In this document: piece after piece, positions 27,761-35,456 of the stretch | How the letters are laid out: each line of letters begins with the position of its first letter | Position numbering within the stretch: position 1 is the stretch's first letter | Translations under genes and position numbers: made by a program | Assembly: GCF_000319305.2 (NCBI RefSeq) | Contig: NZ_AMWJ02000002.1 | Span: forward strand, 620,001-684,000 | Direction: 5' to 3' | Source: Pseudomonas bharatica CSV86 | GTDB taxonomy: Bacteria; Pseudomonadota; Gammaproteobacteria; Pseudomonadales; Pseudomonadaceae | Length of the DNA: 64,000 bases | Notes under the pieces: generated by a model | Seen by the model: the letters and a program-made list of their open reading frames with translations, nothing else | The model's database searches: none | What the model was told of the DNA's origin: nothing

Positions 27761-28108
27761 TCACATTGTGAAGACCTTGTAAATTCGGTTCGCGTCCCAA
27801 TTCATGGTGACAAATGACTTAACGTCGCCTTCTAAGAACAACGCGCCTTCAAAACTACGTTCGCTGTCGTTGGTTATGAAGAGATATATCTGATCATTTT
27901 GCTTTTCAAGACTCCAGCCAACGCTCGCTAGGTTAGCAGCCCATCGCCCTAACTCAGGAGAGCCATCAGGCAACCACATTCTTGCCGTATCGCCGCGCGT
28001 CTTTATAAAATCCCACACCGAATCAGGCGTAGCCTCTACGCCGCCAGTCATCTCAAACGTATCGTCAAACCCATCGATATATCTCACAGGGGCCTTCTTC
28101 TCTACCAC
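27761..28108 (-). CDS. Hypothetical protein, 115 aa
   Basis: It begins at a GTG (MVEKKAPVRYIDGFDDTFEM), as an in-frame stop lies just upstream and no ATG is available. Aromatic-rich, possibly a small alpha/beta fold: SPELGRWAANLASVGWSLEK, IYLFITNDSERSFEGALFLE. No signal peptide, no family recognised. It lies between two other orphan genes on the same strand. Confidence 0.5.
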   Translation of the reverse strand: MVEKKAPVRYIDGFDDTFEMTGGVEATPDSVWDFIKTRGDTARMWLPDGSPELGRWAANLASVGWSLEKQNDQIYLFITNDSERSFEGALFLEGDVKSFVTMNWDANRIYKVFTM

Positions 28109-28228
28109 CTGATCTTGATCGTCAGTGTCCTGCCATTATTAAATCTGATACCGCGCCCAAAAGTGGTCACTCTATGGTCCTCGCAATAGTTTCGTTTTCC
28201 CATCTATTCGCAATAGGGTCGGATCAGA

Positions 28229-28525
28229 TCAGGCCAGTGCCTCAACCAGTGCTTGCGACAGGCCCCCTTCATTAGCTCCCAAATCGACAGCTTCCATAAC
28301 CTGCAATCGAGCGTACTTCTCGCCATCGATGATGATCTGTCCAGCAAATGTTTGCGCTGGCCAGCGGATCAACAGGCTATGACGGTGTTTCGGTTCGTCA
28401 CCCCCATCGTATTTCGAGACGACAGCTCCGGAACGCATATCTATGACAACGCTATGCAACAGCTGGGAGTGGAACTGAGGGAGAGTAGCGAGAAATTTTA
28501 GAAGGGGATGGTTCGATGAAGTCAT
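28229..28525 (-). CDS. Hypothetical protein, 98 aa
   Basis: It starts MTSSNHPLLKFLATLPQFHS with AAGGAG seven bases upstream, a convincing start. Beta-rich middle (HSVVIDMRSGAVVSKYDGG, HSLLIRWPAQTFAGQIIIDG). No signal peptide and no family recognised. It is a member of the orphan row. Confidence 0.55.
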   Translation of the reverse strand: MTSSNHPLLKFLATLPQFHSQLLHSVVIDMRSGAVVSKYDGGDEPKHRHSLLIRWPAQTFAGQIIIDGEKYARLQVMEAVDLGANEGGLSQALVEALA

Positions 28526-28593
28526 GACTTGCTCCTTGTAATCTGATGGTAATTTTGCGTTCAGGACAATCGCAGCGCCGGTTTCCTATCTAC

Positions 28594-28859
28594 TTACATC
28601 CAGTGACTGCCGGTGTCTTCGAACGTCATCGAGGCGGGGGCCGACTCTTTCAAAACACGGCGATCAGCTTGAAGTGCAACAACCAACGGCGGATCCGTAT
28701 CGGCCTTGGGCAGTAAGCGAAATCAACGGGGTCAGGGGTTTGGTTCCCCTCATCATCAAATGGTCCGTTGAGGGCGTCACGGGCCAGTCGCACCCGATGA
28801 CTCTCATCGCAGAAAGGACATTGGAAAGTGGCCCATTCAGGCCATAGTGCGTTCGTCAT
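28594..28859 (-). CDS. Small zinc-ribbon-like protein, frame broken near 28709
   Basis: It starts MTNALWPEWATFQCPFCDES. CPFC and a later YCP look like the two halves of a zinc ribbon. With one extra base at GGG 28708-28710 the protein continues KADTDPPLVVALQADRRVLK and ends DTGSHWM, 88 residues; without it, it ends early in a basic, unlikely tail. Function unknown. Confidence 0.55.
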
Positions 28860-28975
28860 GGGATCATTCCTTCGATTTAGCGGACGCGAGATAGGCGCCC
28901 TTTAACTGGCTTAGCCCCGACTGGCGGGCTTGTGGGTGCAGCGATTTTCCTTATCATCGACTGATCACGATTGGC

Positions 28976-29517
28976 TCAGTTGCAGTCCTGCCGGCTGACA
29001 AGAATGGACATCACCAACTTGCCGTCCTTCCCGACATAGTTATATCGGTAGGATCCTCCAAGATCCAAAAATGGCCTCACCATGGCCGGCGTTGAACAAA
29101 CCTGGCTGACAAGTGATGGAGCAATCGATTTCCTCACTGCGACTGGTCGAGTTCCAGAGAGGAGTACCGCGGGAATCGGTACCAATACCCCCACTCCCTA
29201 CCTTTCCCTGTGACGTCGTAAAGCTGAGTATCAGCATCCACCATTTTCGGGAGACCCTGTGTTGCCCTTGGAATACCTCGGGAGAACAACTCTCGAAAAA
29301 AATCGTCCTCAGACATCCCTTTTGCGGCCAGAGCCTGACGAGTTGCTTCCGCGGAGACGCCTCCTCCAACAGCTCCACCAGCTGTGCCAGCGGCTGTTCC
29401 GAACGCCTGCCCAAGCTTTCCAGCGAATGCACTTCCTTGAGCAGCAAGCATGGCACTCAAGACCACGCAGAAACTGATTCCCCGCGGAACCCTGCTTACA
29501 AATTCACTCATTCTCAT
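28976..29517 (-). CDS. Exported hypothetical protein, frame broken near 29172
   Basis: The ATG at 29517 follows AAGGACA and opens MRMSEFVSRVPRGISFCVVL, a signal peptide cleaved near SAFA. The mature part begins with a Gly/Ala-rich stretch (AFGTAAGTAGGAVGGGVSAE), then DDFFRELFSRGIPRATQGLP. One base added to GGG 29171-29173 joins WYRFP to AVLLSGTRPVAVRKS and ends SRQDCN, 180 residues. It is probably periplasmic or secreted. Family not recognised. Confidence 0.55.
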
Positions 29518-29542
29518 TGTCCTTCCCTGCACGACGGGTTTC

Positions 29543-29746
29543 CTACTTGTCTGTCTTCTGCGAGTTGCTTTGCTCGCACGCTTGAATGGCTGCGTTGGTC
29601 GCCTGGATAACCTCATCCAATCGGCGGCGAATGATCGGCAAATCGGATGCCGTCAGGGCATACCCGATAGCCAGTACCGCGCCCAGTTCCTTAGCGGCTT
29701 GTGATGCAACAGCTTCCAGTGTGCGGGGTGCTTCAAGCTGGTTCAT
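29543..29746 (-). CDS. Small hypothetical protein, 67 aa
   Basis: It encodes MNQLEAPRTLEAVASQAAKE and ends QSNSQKTDK. Mostly helical in appearance. The start is preceded by AAGGAAACCG, one form of the recurrent boundary motif; its TAG stop begins another copy of that motif. Unknown function. Confidence 0.5.
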   Translation of the reverse strand: MNQLEAPRTLEAVASQAAKELGAVLAIGYALTASDLPIIRRRLDEVIQATNAAIQACEQSNSQKTDK

Positions 29747-29766
29747 GGTCGCGGTTTCCCTTAACT

Positions 29767-29969
29767 TTACTCAGCAGCGGCTAGTGCTGCGTTGTGCATG
29801 GACACAATGTAGGCAGCCAGGGCTGCGCCCCCTGAAAATGACCGATGCGCCAGCCTTCATCCTCCGAGTCGCTGACCAGGAAAATCTCATCTGCACAGTT
29901 GGACTCCCATGGCATCCTTACATCATCAGAGAGCGTGCTTAGCGGGCCTGCTTGATCAGTAGTCATCAC
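29767..29969 (-). CDS. Small hypothetical protein, frame broken near 29836
   Basis: It starts MMTTDQAGPLSTLSDDVRMP. Adding one base to AAAA 29835-29838 gives the tail HFSGGAALAAYIVSMHNAAL ending with AAAE and stop at 29767-29769, 67 residues. This is better than the uncorrected Pro/Cys-rich end. Unknown function. Confidence 0.45.
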
Positions 29970-29978
29970 GCGTTTTCC

Positions 29979-30545
29979 TCAATGATTCGGTTTTTCCTGG
30001 AGCGAGGTGGAGCACGCTTCAAGCGCTTTGCCTGTCAGCACATTCAGCTCAATCGCTCGCTCGCGAATGTCATCCAGATTATTTCTGTAGAAACCTGGCG
30101 ACCCAGAACGCTGGATTGCAGGAATGGATTCGAGCCAGTGCTGCATGTCTATCAAGCGATACAACAATGCCCTCAGAGGCCCAGCGACGGCTGAGGGAAA
30201 CTGTGCAAGCGAAGAAGCTGCGGCCAACAGATCTGGAATGTGCTTTTGAAAGTCGCCGTCATCGGGATCGATGTTGATAAAACCATCATCCTCGGAATAT
30301 GCAGAGTCGGTTGTTTCTATAAATCGGTCTAATGACCGGTTCATTCTGAGCAACGACGGGTAGAAGTTGAGGATTAGGTTTTTCGCCTTTTCTGCATTGT
30401 CAGCTGCCTTTGCCCGTCTTTGGCTCAAGCTCGTAATAGCGGGAATTGCCACAGCAACGCAGATTGCTGCTACCGATCCTACAGCTTGGATCCAAGCTGC
30501 TTGTTCTGATGAAGAGATGCTGGTCCACCACTGGATTAACGCCAT
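29979..30545 (-). CDS. Membrane-anchored hypothetical protein, 188 aa
   Basis: It starts MALIQWWTSISSSEQAAWIQ with AAAGGAG upstream. There is one N-terminal membrane segment (residues about 20-38, SVAAICVAVAIPAITSL), then a long helical cytoplasmic part (RRAKAADNAEKAKNLILNFY). This single-TM layout is common among prophage and defence accessory proteins, but I can name no family. It is the first gene of the orphan row; the triple repeat lies directly upstream. Confidence 0.55.
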   Translation of the reverse strand: MALIQWWTSISSSEQAAWIQAVGSVAAICVAVAIPAITSLSQRRAKAADNAEKAKNLILNFYPSLLRMNRSLDRFIETTDSAYSEDDGFINIDPDDGDFQKHIPDLLAAASSLAQFPSAVAGPLRALLYRLIDMQHWLESIPAIQRSGSPGFYRNNLDDIRERAIELNVLTGKALEACSTSLQEKPNH

Positions 30546-30568
30546 ATCGAATCTCCTTTTGGAGGCTC

Positions 30569-30709
30569 ATAATATAGTTTGACACAAAGCCCCCCGGATT
30601 CCGTGGCCTCCAGCGATGCGGCCTACCGCAGCAAACGAATTATAGTTTGACACAAGCAGATGCTTCATCGAAAAAGGCACTCTGCGGCGAATAATATAGT
30701 TTGACACAA
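30569..30709. repeat. Triple direct repeat, TATAGTTTGACACAA
   Basis: Copies end at 30587, 30655 and 30709 (30569-30587, 30638-30655, 30691-30709), each with an AT-rich lead (AATAATA or AATTA). They lie in the 311-base gene-free gap between the orphan row and eptA. Spacing is 69 and 53 bases. No hairpin spans a copy. They could be regulator sites, or TTGACA -35 boxes. I see nothing else in 30710-30856. Confidence 0.6.
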
Positions 30710-30856
30710 CCAGGGACGAGCTCACTTTAGGCGGACTCATCAACCCTGTAGGCCTTCAGCTCAAGCCAGCTATGCATGCTCAAGCGCTCTCGATGGACCT
30801 CCGTACCTAGGGATCTGCCGTAACATCAACGACTCGAAGCTCTAGCCGAGCCCTGT

Positions 30857-32569
30857 TCAAGGGATTGAGCGATAGCTAACGCTCTTAGAGCTGACGTCCA
30901 GAGGCCTACAAGGTGCAGTGAAGTCCAGCATTGAACGATAAGAGGATGTCTGAACGCTCATCATCCCGAGAACTGTGTGGAACAGATTGTCATGGCTCAA
31001 CGGTGAGCTTGCCTGGGCTCTTAGACAACCGACATCGAGTCCTTCGTTCTTCGCCATCGGGTCAGACATCCAGAGCACCAATGGAACCTTGGTTTGCTCA
31101 CTAGGAGCCATCGCATAGGGCAACCCATGTAGGTAGAGACCGCCCTCACCCAGCGACTCCCCGTGGTCAGAGACGTACATGAGTGCAGTGTCGAATCTAG
31201 TGTTCGCAGCGAGAATATCGATCAGCGCAGATGTCACGTAGTCGGTGTACAAAATCGAGTTATCGTAGGCGTTGACCACCTCTTGCTGCTTACATTTGTC
31301 GAGTTCATTCGTCTCGCAGACAGGCTCGAATTTCCTGAATTGCGAGGGGTAGCGCTTGTAGTAGGCAGGGCCATGGCTTCCTTTGTAGTGGAGCACTAGA
31401 ACAGCATCACCCTCCAAGCTCTTGATGAAGTCCTCCATCTCAGCGAGTAGTACCCCGTCCTTGCACTCGTCACTGGTGCATAGCTGGGAGTCTGTACTGA
31501 GGGCAACCTTGCGGTTGGGGACGCGGTCACAGACCCCTTTGCATCCCGAATTGTTATCAGTCCACATGACGTTGATGCCAGCCCGCTGAAGCACGTCAAG
31601 CAACCCTTCACGACTCTTGGCTAAGCCATCTTTGTATCCATCCTTTCCGACATCGAGAAACATACACGGCAGCGAAACTGCAGTAGCTGTGCCGCAAGAA
31701 CTGACGTTCGAGAAACTGATTACATTGCGCTTTTGAAGCTCTGGATTGGTCTCACGTGAGTAGCCGTTGAGAGAGAAGTTGGCAGCGCGCGCGGTCTCTC
31801 CCAGAGCCAGTACTAATAGCTTGGGCTTTCGAACTGCACCTTGACGATTTACCACTGCATCGGAACCTATGACCGTCAGTGTTTTAGGCGTGGCCAGTTG
31901 GCGTTTCAGGTACCCATGACCGGCTGCAAACAGATTGGTAGGTACCAGAATAAGTCGAATCTCTCGGTTATTTCTCAGCAAGGAGGCATACGACTGATAC
32001 TGACTCAGCAGGATGCCGGAAAGGGCGACCAGCGCTAGTGAAAGGACAACAAGTCTACTGGCCAGGGCCTTCGCCCAAGGCTTTCGCCGGATGGGAACCT
32101 GGCTAATTATGTAAACGGGCAAGCCTCCTACAATGGCAACCCAAAGGAAAAGCTTCCAATTCAATAACTCGAACACTTCACCGATGTCGGTCTCCACAAC
32201 GTTGGTGAACATTGTGTAGTCAATAACGATACCGTAAGTACTCATAAAGTAGCTTGCAAAAGCCGCACTAATCAGGACTAGGCACAGCAGTGGTTTGGCG
32301 AGCCGCCACCACGACAACAAGCTGAGCACTGTAAAAACCCAAGCGAACACAAGCACCGGCAGGCTGCCGGCAAGCAACCAGTTAATATCATTTTTCTTGA
32401 ACACCAGCTTCCAAATCAGCGCCCAAAGCTCAGAGTTTGCGAAAGTCAGTAACCAAGCAGTTACGAAACCGACTAACAGATTAGTACTGACTCCCTCCTT
32501 CCGAGCATTACGAATAAAAAGTGCCAATTTTCCAGGCAGGGTTTTAACGTCGAATTCTGGAGGTGTCAT
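30857..32569 (-). CDS. eptA: Lipid A phosphoethanolamine transferase
   Basis: This 570-residue enzyme has five N-terminal membrane segments (to residue about 200) and a periplasmic alkaline-phosphatase-like domain. GETARAANFSLNGYSRETNP holds the nucleophile threonine, VLHYKGSHGPAYYKRYPSQF and YVSDHGESLGEGG the zinc ligands. It adds phosphoethanolamine to lipid A, lowering envelope negative charge; relatives confer polymyxin resistance. The ATG at 32569 is preferred over the TTG at 32575. It faces away from the czcD side; a weak TTAC-N6-GACA site lies at 32800. Confidence 0.92.
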   Translation of the reverse strand: MTPPEFDVKTLPGKLALFIRNARKEGVSTNLLVGFVTAWLLTFANSELWALIWKLVFKKNDINWLLAGSLPVLVFAWVFTVLSLLSWWRLAKPLLCLVLISAAFASYFMSTYGIVIDYTMFTNVVETDIGEVFELLNWKLFLWVAIVGGLPVYIISQVPIRRKPWAKALASRLVVLSLALVALSGILLSQYQSYASLLRNNREIRLILVPTNLFAAGHGYLKRQLATPKTLTVIGSDAVVNRQGAVRKPKLLVLALGETARAANFSLNGYSRETNPELQKRNVISFSNVSSCGTATAVSLPCMFLDVGKDGYKDGLAKSREGLLDVLQRAGINVMWTDNNSGCKGVCDRVPNRKVALSTDSQLCTSDECKDGVLLAEMEDFIKSLEGDAVLVLHYKGSHGPAYYKRYPSQFRKFEPVCETNELDKCKQQEVVNAYDNSILYTDYVTSALIDILAANTRFDTALMYVSDHGESLGEGGLYLHGLPYAMAPSEQTKVPLVLWMSDPMAKNEGLDVGCLRAQASSPLSHDNLFHTVLGMMSVQTSSYRSMLDFTAPCRPLDVSSKSVSYRSIP

Positions 32570-33053
32570 TATCAAGCTCTGAGATGCTGCTCACCCATAG
32601 CGCTTGCTATGGAATTTACGGAGGTAACACGCAAGCCATCGACCAACACTGGACGGGCATGCGGTGTCGGGGCACCGGAGACCATGAGCTTCGGGACTTG
32701 AGAGCGCTTAGGATTCGTAAGGCAGAAGGATTAGAGGAGGAATGGATTTTTCTAGAGTCATTATTTCTTTCATCTGATAACTACACGATGACCTCCTGAT
32801 TACAATGTTGACAGAATCAGCGCAACGACTTCCCGTTTGCTATCGCTAACGTTATGCTAAAAAGTAGCCAATACTAAGCCGTCAAATACTTCATACTGCA
32901 TGCGCAAATTAATCATATGTCAACAGCAAGTCTAGCTAGATCTATCGCGCGTTACATTTGAACTTAGATCACTAATTAGAAGTCCATGTTCTTGAGCGGA
33001 TGATCATTTATCCGACACCGCTCGTAGATCACCCATTAATGAGGGCGAACGTC
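32570..33053. other. Gene-free gap between eptA and the zinc-ribbon gene
   Basis: About 480 bases, AT-rich toward the right. The only element I can point to is TTACAATGTTGACA at 32800-32813, a degenerate form (right half GACA, not GTAA) of the operator described elsewhere in this region. No gene or RNA is supported. Confidence 0.5.
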
Positions 33054-33392
33054 ATGAAGTTTTTCAAAGATCTCTTGGGTAGCAATCACGGTCGAGGGAG
33101 CCACAGCGGCGGCAAACACCACGACAGGGGGCATGGAAGCGCTCGACACGAGCGGCGTGATGATCCTCAAAACTGCGAAAGTCGCAATCATTCAATCGAC
33201 GGCACACCCCCGGCAGCCCAATCCTCAATCAAAGCTCCACAGAACTGTAGGCAGTGCAGGACCACAAACGAACCGTCAGCGCGTTTTTGTCTAAACTGCG
33301 GAGTACCACTAACAAATGGTTGCTCCGCCTGCGGCTCTCCAATGAGTGCCGGAGCAAGATTCTGCAGCCAGTGTGGTCAAGCAGCTCTCTAA
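33054..33392 (+). CDS. His-rich double zinc-ribbon protein
   Basis: This 112-residue protein starts MKFFKDLLGSNHGRGSHSGG (ATG at 33054 with GAGG upstream). The first 40 residues carry many His and Gly (GGKHHDRGHGSARHERR). The C-terminal half has two zinc ribbons: CRQCRTTNEPSARFCLNCG and CSACGSPMSAGARFCSQCG. It is followed by czcD after 54 bases, so it is likely co-expressed. A zinc buffer or metal sensor is a reasonable guess. I know no experimental function. Confidence 0.75.
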   Translation: MKFFKDLLGSNHGRGSHSGGKHHDRGHGSARHERRDDPQNCESRNHSIDGTPPAAQSSIKAPQNCRQCRTTNEPSARFCLNCGVPLTNGCSACGSPMSAGARFCSQCGQAAL

Positions 33393-33446
33393 GGCAAGCT
33401 AGCCAGAAAAGACAACGCGACTAGAGCTCTACACAAGGAGAAATAC

Positions 33447-34352
33447 GTGGGGTCAAATCATGATCATGGTAGTGCTGCGGTGCGTGAAGGGCATCAGAAA
33501 AAGCTGGTCATGGCGCTAGCCTTGACTGGCAGCTTCATGATCGCAGAGGTAATTGGCGCGTGGATAACCGGCAGCCTAGCGCTTTTGTCGGACGCTTCTC
33601 ACATGTTTACGGACACCGCCGCTTTGGCGATCTCATTGATTGCACTTCAGATTGCCAAGCGTCCCGCGGACCAGAAAAGAACCTTTGGCTATGCGCGCCT
33701 GGAGATTCTCGCGTCCACATTTAACGCCGTGCTGCTTTTCTTGGTGGCAATGTACATCTTGTATGAGGCCTACCAGCGTTTCTTCATGCCCGCGGAGATC
33801 GCCACCGGGGCGATGATGTGGATCGCGATCGCTGGATTGATCGTGAATCTCATTTCGATGCGACTACTCGCATCTGCCAGCAATGAGAGCCTCAACGTCA
33901 AGGGGGCCTACCTCGAAGTCTGGAGCGATATGCTCGGCTCGGTGGGCGTGATCATCGCAGCTCTCATTATCCGGTTCACGGGGTGGGGCTGGGTAGACAC
34001 GATTGTCGCCGTTGCAATTGGCTTATGGGTATTGCCGCGCACATGGCAATTGCTTCGCGAGAGCTTGGGCATTCTTATGGAAGGGGTTCCCAGAGGCCTG
34101 GAAGTTGAGGCAATCGAGTCCACTATCCTCAGTGTCGAGGGGGTGACTGGCGTCCATGATCTGCACGTTTGGGCGGTGAGTAGTGGCAGTAACGTACTGA
34201 CATCGCACGTTGTAGTGCGGGACTCAGCAGATGCAGACACTGTACTGGCGGCTGTCGTCGACGCTGTCAGCAGTGCATTTGAAATACACCACTGCACCAT
34301 TCAGATCGAGCGCGAATCGTTCCACGAAAGTACTCCATCGCCGACCCACTGA
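33447..34352 (+). CDS. czcD: Cation diffusion facilitator Zn/Cd/Co exporter
   Basis: This 301-residue inner-membrane antiporter begins at a GTG with AAGGAG six bases before (MGSNHDHGSAAVREGHQ, His-containing leader). Six membrane segments; the metal site motif SDASHMFTDTAALAISL is in TM2 and VKGAYLEVWSDMLGSVG in TM5, then a cytoplasmic domain (GVTGVHDLHVWAVSSGSNVL). It exports zinc, cadmium and cobalt from the cytoplasm in exchange for protons and complements CzcCBA, which takes metal out through the outer membrane. Confidence 0.93.
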   Translation: MGSNHDHGSAAVREGHQKKLVMALALTGSFMIAEVIGAWITGSLALLSDASHMFTDTAALAISLIALQIAKRPADQKRTFGYARLEILASTFNAVLLFLVAMYILYEAYQRFFMPAEIATGAMMWIAIAGLIVNLISMRLLASASNESLNVKGAYLEVWSDMLGSVGVIIAALIIRFTGWGWVDTIVAVAIGLWVLPRTWQLLRESLGILMEGVPRGLEVEAIESTILSVEGVTGVHDLHVWAVSSGSNVLTSHVVVRDSADADTVLAAVVDAVSSAFEIHHCTIQIERESFHESTPSPTH

Positions 34353-34468
34353 CATCAGTCGGTAACTTCTGACCGCCATTGACACCTTCCAAGTCGAAAG
34401 TGTCAATGAGCGGGAGTAATTTGCGAACACCTGTGAGCCAATGCTTGGGAGCACCCAGTTGTGGTTGC

Positions 34469-34795
34469 TCACCGACTATTTATGCACTCACCATTCACCA
34501 AGTAGCGAACCATGTGTAGTTCACCTTTAGAATCCTCATAGCTCATCATGCTATTGACGCTGCCACATTGACGAACGTTAGGCGATACGTACACTAGCTT
34601 ACTAACGTCCAACTTTATACCGTAAGCGTAGTCTTCAACTTCAGGCATAGGCTTCTTCGTGCTCTGTGCGTAGCGCGCGGTAGCGTCTTTGGCAGACCGC
34701 TCAAGTTCCTCATTGGCCTGCATACTACTGTGGGCATTTGTCGACAGCGCGGAAAAAAGCATGAACACGGCGATAGCAGATCTAGTTGTTTTCAT
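34469..34795 (-). CDS. DUF2790 exported protein (copy a)
   Basis: This 108-residue protein starts MKTTRSAIAVFMLFSALSTN, a signal peptide ending at NAHS. The mature part has the DUF2790 core KKPMPEVEDYAYGIKLDVSK and a C-terminal CGSVNSMMSYEDSKGELHMV with two cysteines. It is paralogous to the gene at 46583. Small periplasmic proteins of this family are common in Pseudomonas metal regions. The upstream gap holds the small RNA candidate and operators. Confidence 0.85.
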   Translation of the reverse strand: MKTTRSAIAVFMLFSALSTNAHSSMQANEELERSAKDATARYAQSTKKPMPEVEDYAYGIKLDVSKLVYVSPNVRQCGSVNSMMSYEDSKGELHMVRYLVNGECINSR

Positions 34796-34809
34796 GATAA
34801 GTCCATTAA

Positions 34810-34878
34810 TAAAAAAAGCGCCCTAAACAGGGCGCTAAAATTCACCTTACCAAAGGAGCAGATGGTTCTAAGGCGAAT
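34810..34878 (-). ncRNA. Candidate small RNA, copy A
   Basis: On the minus strand a 9-bp stem ATTCGCCTT/AAGGTGAAT (34870-34878 with 34840-34848) encloses a 21-base loop containing TGCTCCTTTGGT. A rho-independent terminator follows: AGCGCCCT-N4-AGGGCGCT (34817-34836) with a seven-U tail. The same architecture occurs at 54645-54716, with base changes that keep the stem paired. No reading frame explains it. The 5' end and promoter were not found; the transcript may start further right, toward the inverted repeat at 34978. Confidence 0.62.
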
Positions 34879-34977
34879 GCATCGGCGTGAGCAGATTTTC
34901 GGAGCATAACGCCCCAAAGCAGCGCTGCCTGCGTGCTGCGGTCAAAATAACAAAGGCGGCTGACGACAAGATGATGG

Positions 34978-35016
34978 TGCAATTACAATTTGGACATGTA
35001 ACAGATTGTAATTGCA
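34978..35016. promoter_or_regulatory. Perfect 12-bp inverted repeat with operator-like arms
   Basis: Arms TGCAATTACAAT (34978-34989) and ATTGTAATTGCA (35005-35016) enclose 15 bases that themselves contain ATGTAAC. The arms include the TTACAAT/ATTGTAA words of the repeated operator. No U-tract follows, so it is more likely a regulator target upstream of the small RNA and DUF2790 gene than a terminator. Confidence 0.6.
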
Positions 35017-35274
35017 GAGTAGATTCCCTGCCTACTTGGGATGAAAAGACAAGCACGTCTAATGCAGAGAGGCCCTGATCGCTGAGTCAAATTAGCGACG
35101 CCTGCCAAGGTGTCATTGGGTGCCGCGCGCAGGCCCCAACTGTTCTGGCAGAAATGCTGTCCGTGAACGGCCGAATCCTCCTCAACCACCAGCGCAGAAA
35201 GCCGCTGGAAGCCGCAGGATCCGCTATGCTGAGGAAGGTAAGTCAGCGTGACTGTCAGCAGTCTTGCTACTACA

Positions 35275-35288
35275 TTACAAATTTGTAG
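35275..35288. promoter_or_regulatory. CzcR-type box before czcR
   Basis: TTACAAATTTGTAG, a 14-base TTAC-N6-GTAG dyad with a perfect TACAAATTTGTA core, lies 169 bases before the czcR start. Confidence 0.6.
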
Positions 35289-35456
35289 GATTTCGCCGCA
35301 GCTACCTTCTTCGCGTTAAGATTCGAGTGCAATCAGGTGACCAAGGCGTACGCACAGAAGTAGCGAATACCACACTATATGCCCTCGGCTAAACTTTCAA
35401 AAAATGAAAGCTTTTTGTGGATTAGGCCAACTCCTTCCCATACTTTGAGATAGGTT

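Larger units (their letters stand above)
26902..29762 (-). repeat. Five copies of a gene-boundary motif, TAGGAAACC(G)
   Basis: Plus-strand positions are 26902-26911, 27463-27472, 28579-28588, 29536-29545 and 29753-29762. Each copy sits 0-5 bases after a stop codon; in two the TAG stop is part of the motif. In two cases it also serves as the ribosome binding site of the next gene. Ordinary genes do not share such junctions; I do not recognise an attC site. Confidence 0.55.

Noticed and set aside
26578..30545. Integron cassette array
   Set aside because: Small co-oriented genes fit, but no GTTRRRY core sites or attC-like hairpins were found at the junctions, and no intI gene.
30569..30709. CRISPR array
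   Set aside because: Only three copies, uneven spacers of different length, no cas genes, and a repeat of about 15-18 bases.
32563..32799. Plus-strand 78-residue frame after eptA's start
   Set aside because: No ribosome site, overlaps the eptA start, and no similarity to anything recognisable.
34868..35056. Minus-strand 62-residue gene with a CPNC motif
   Set aside because: It overlaps the inverted repeat and the small RNA candidate, has no ribosome site, and its composition is not protein-like.
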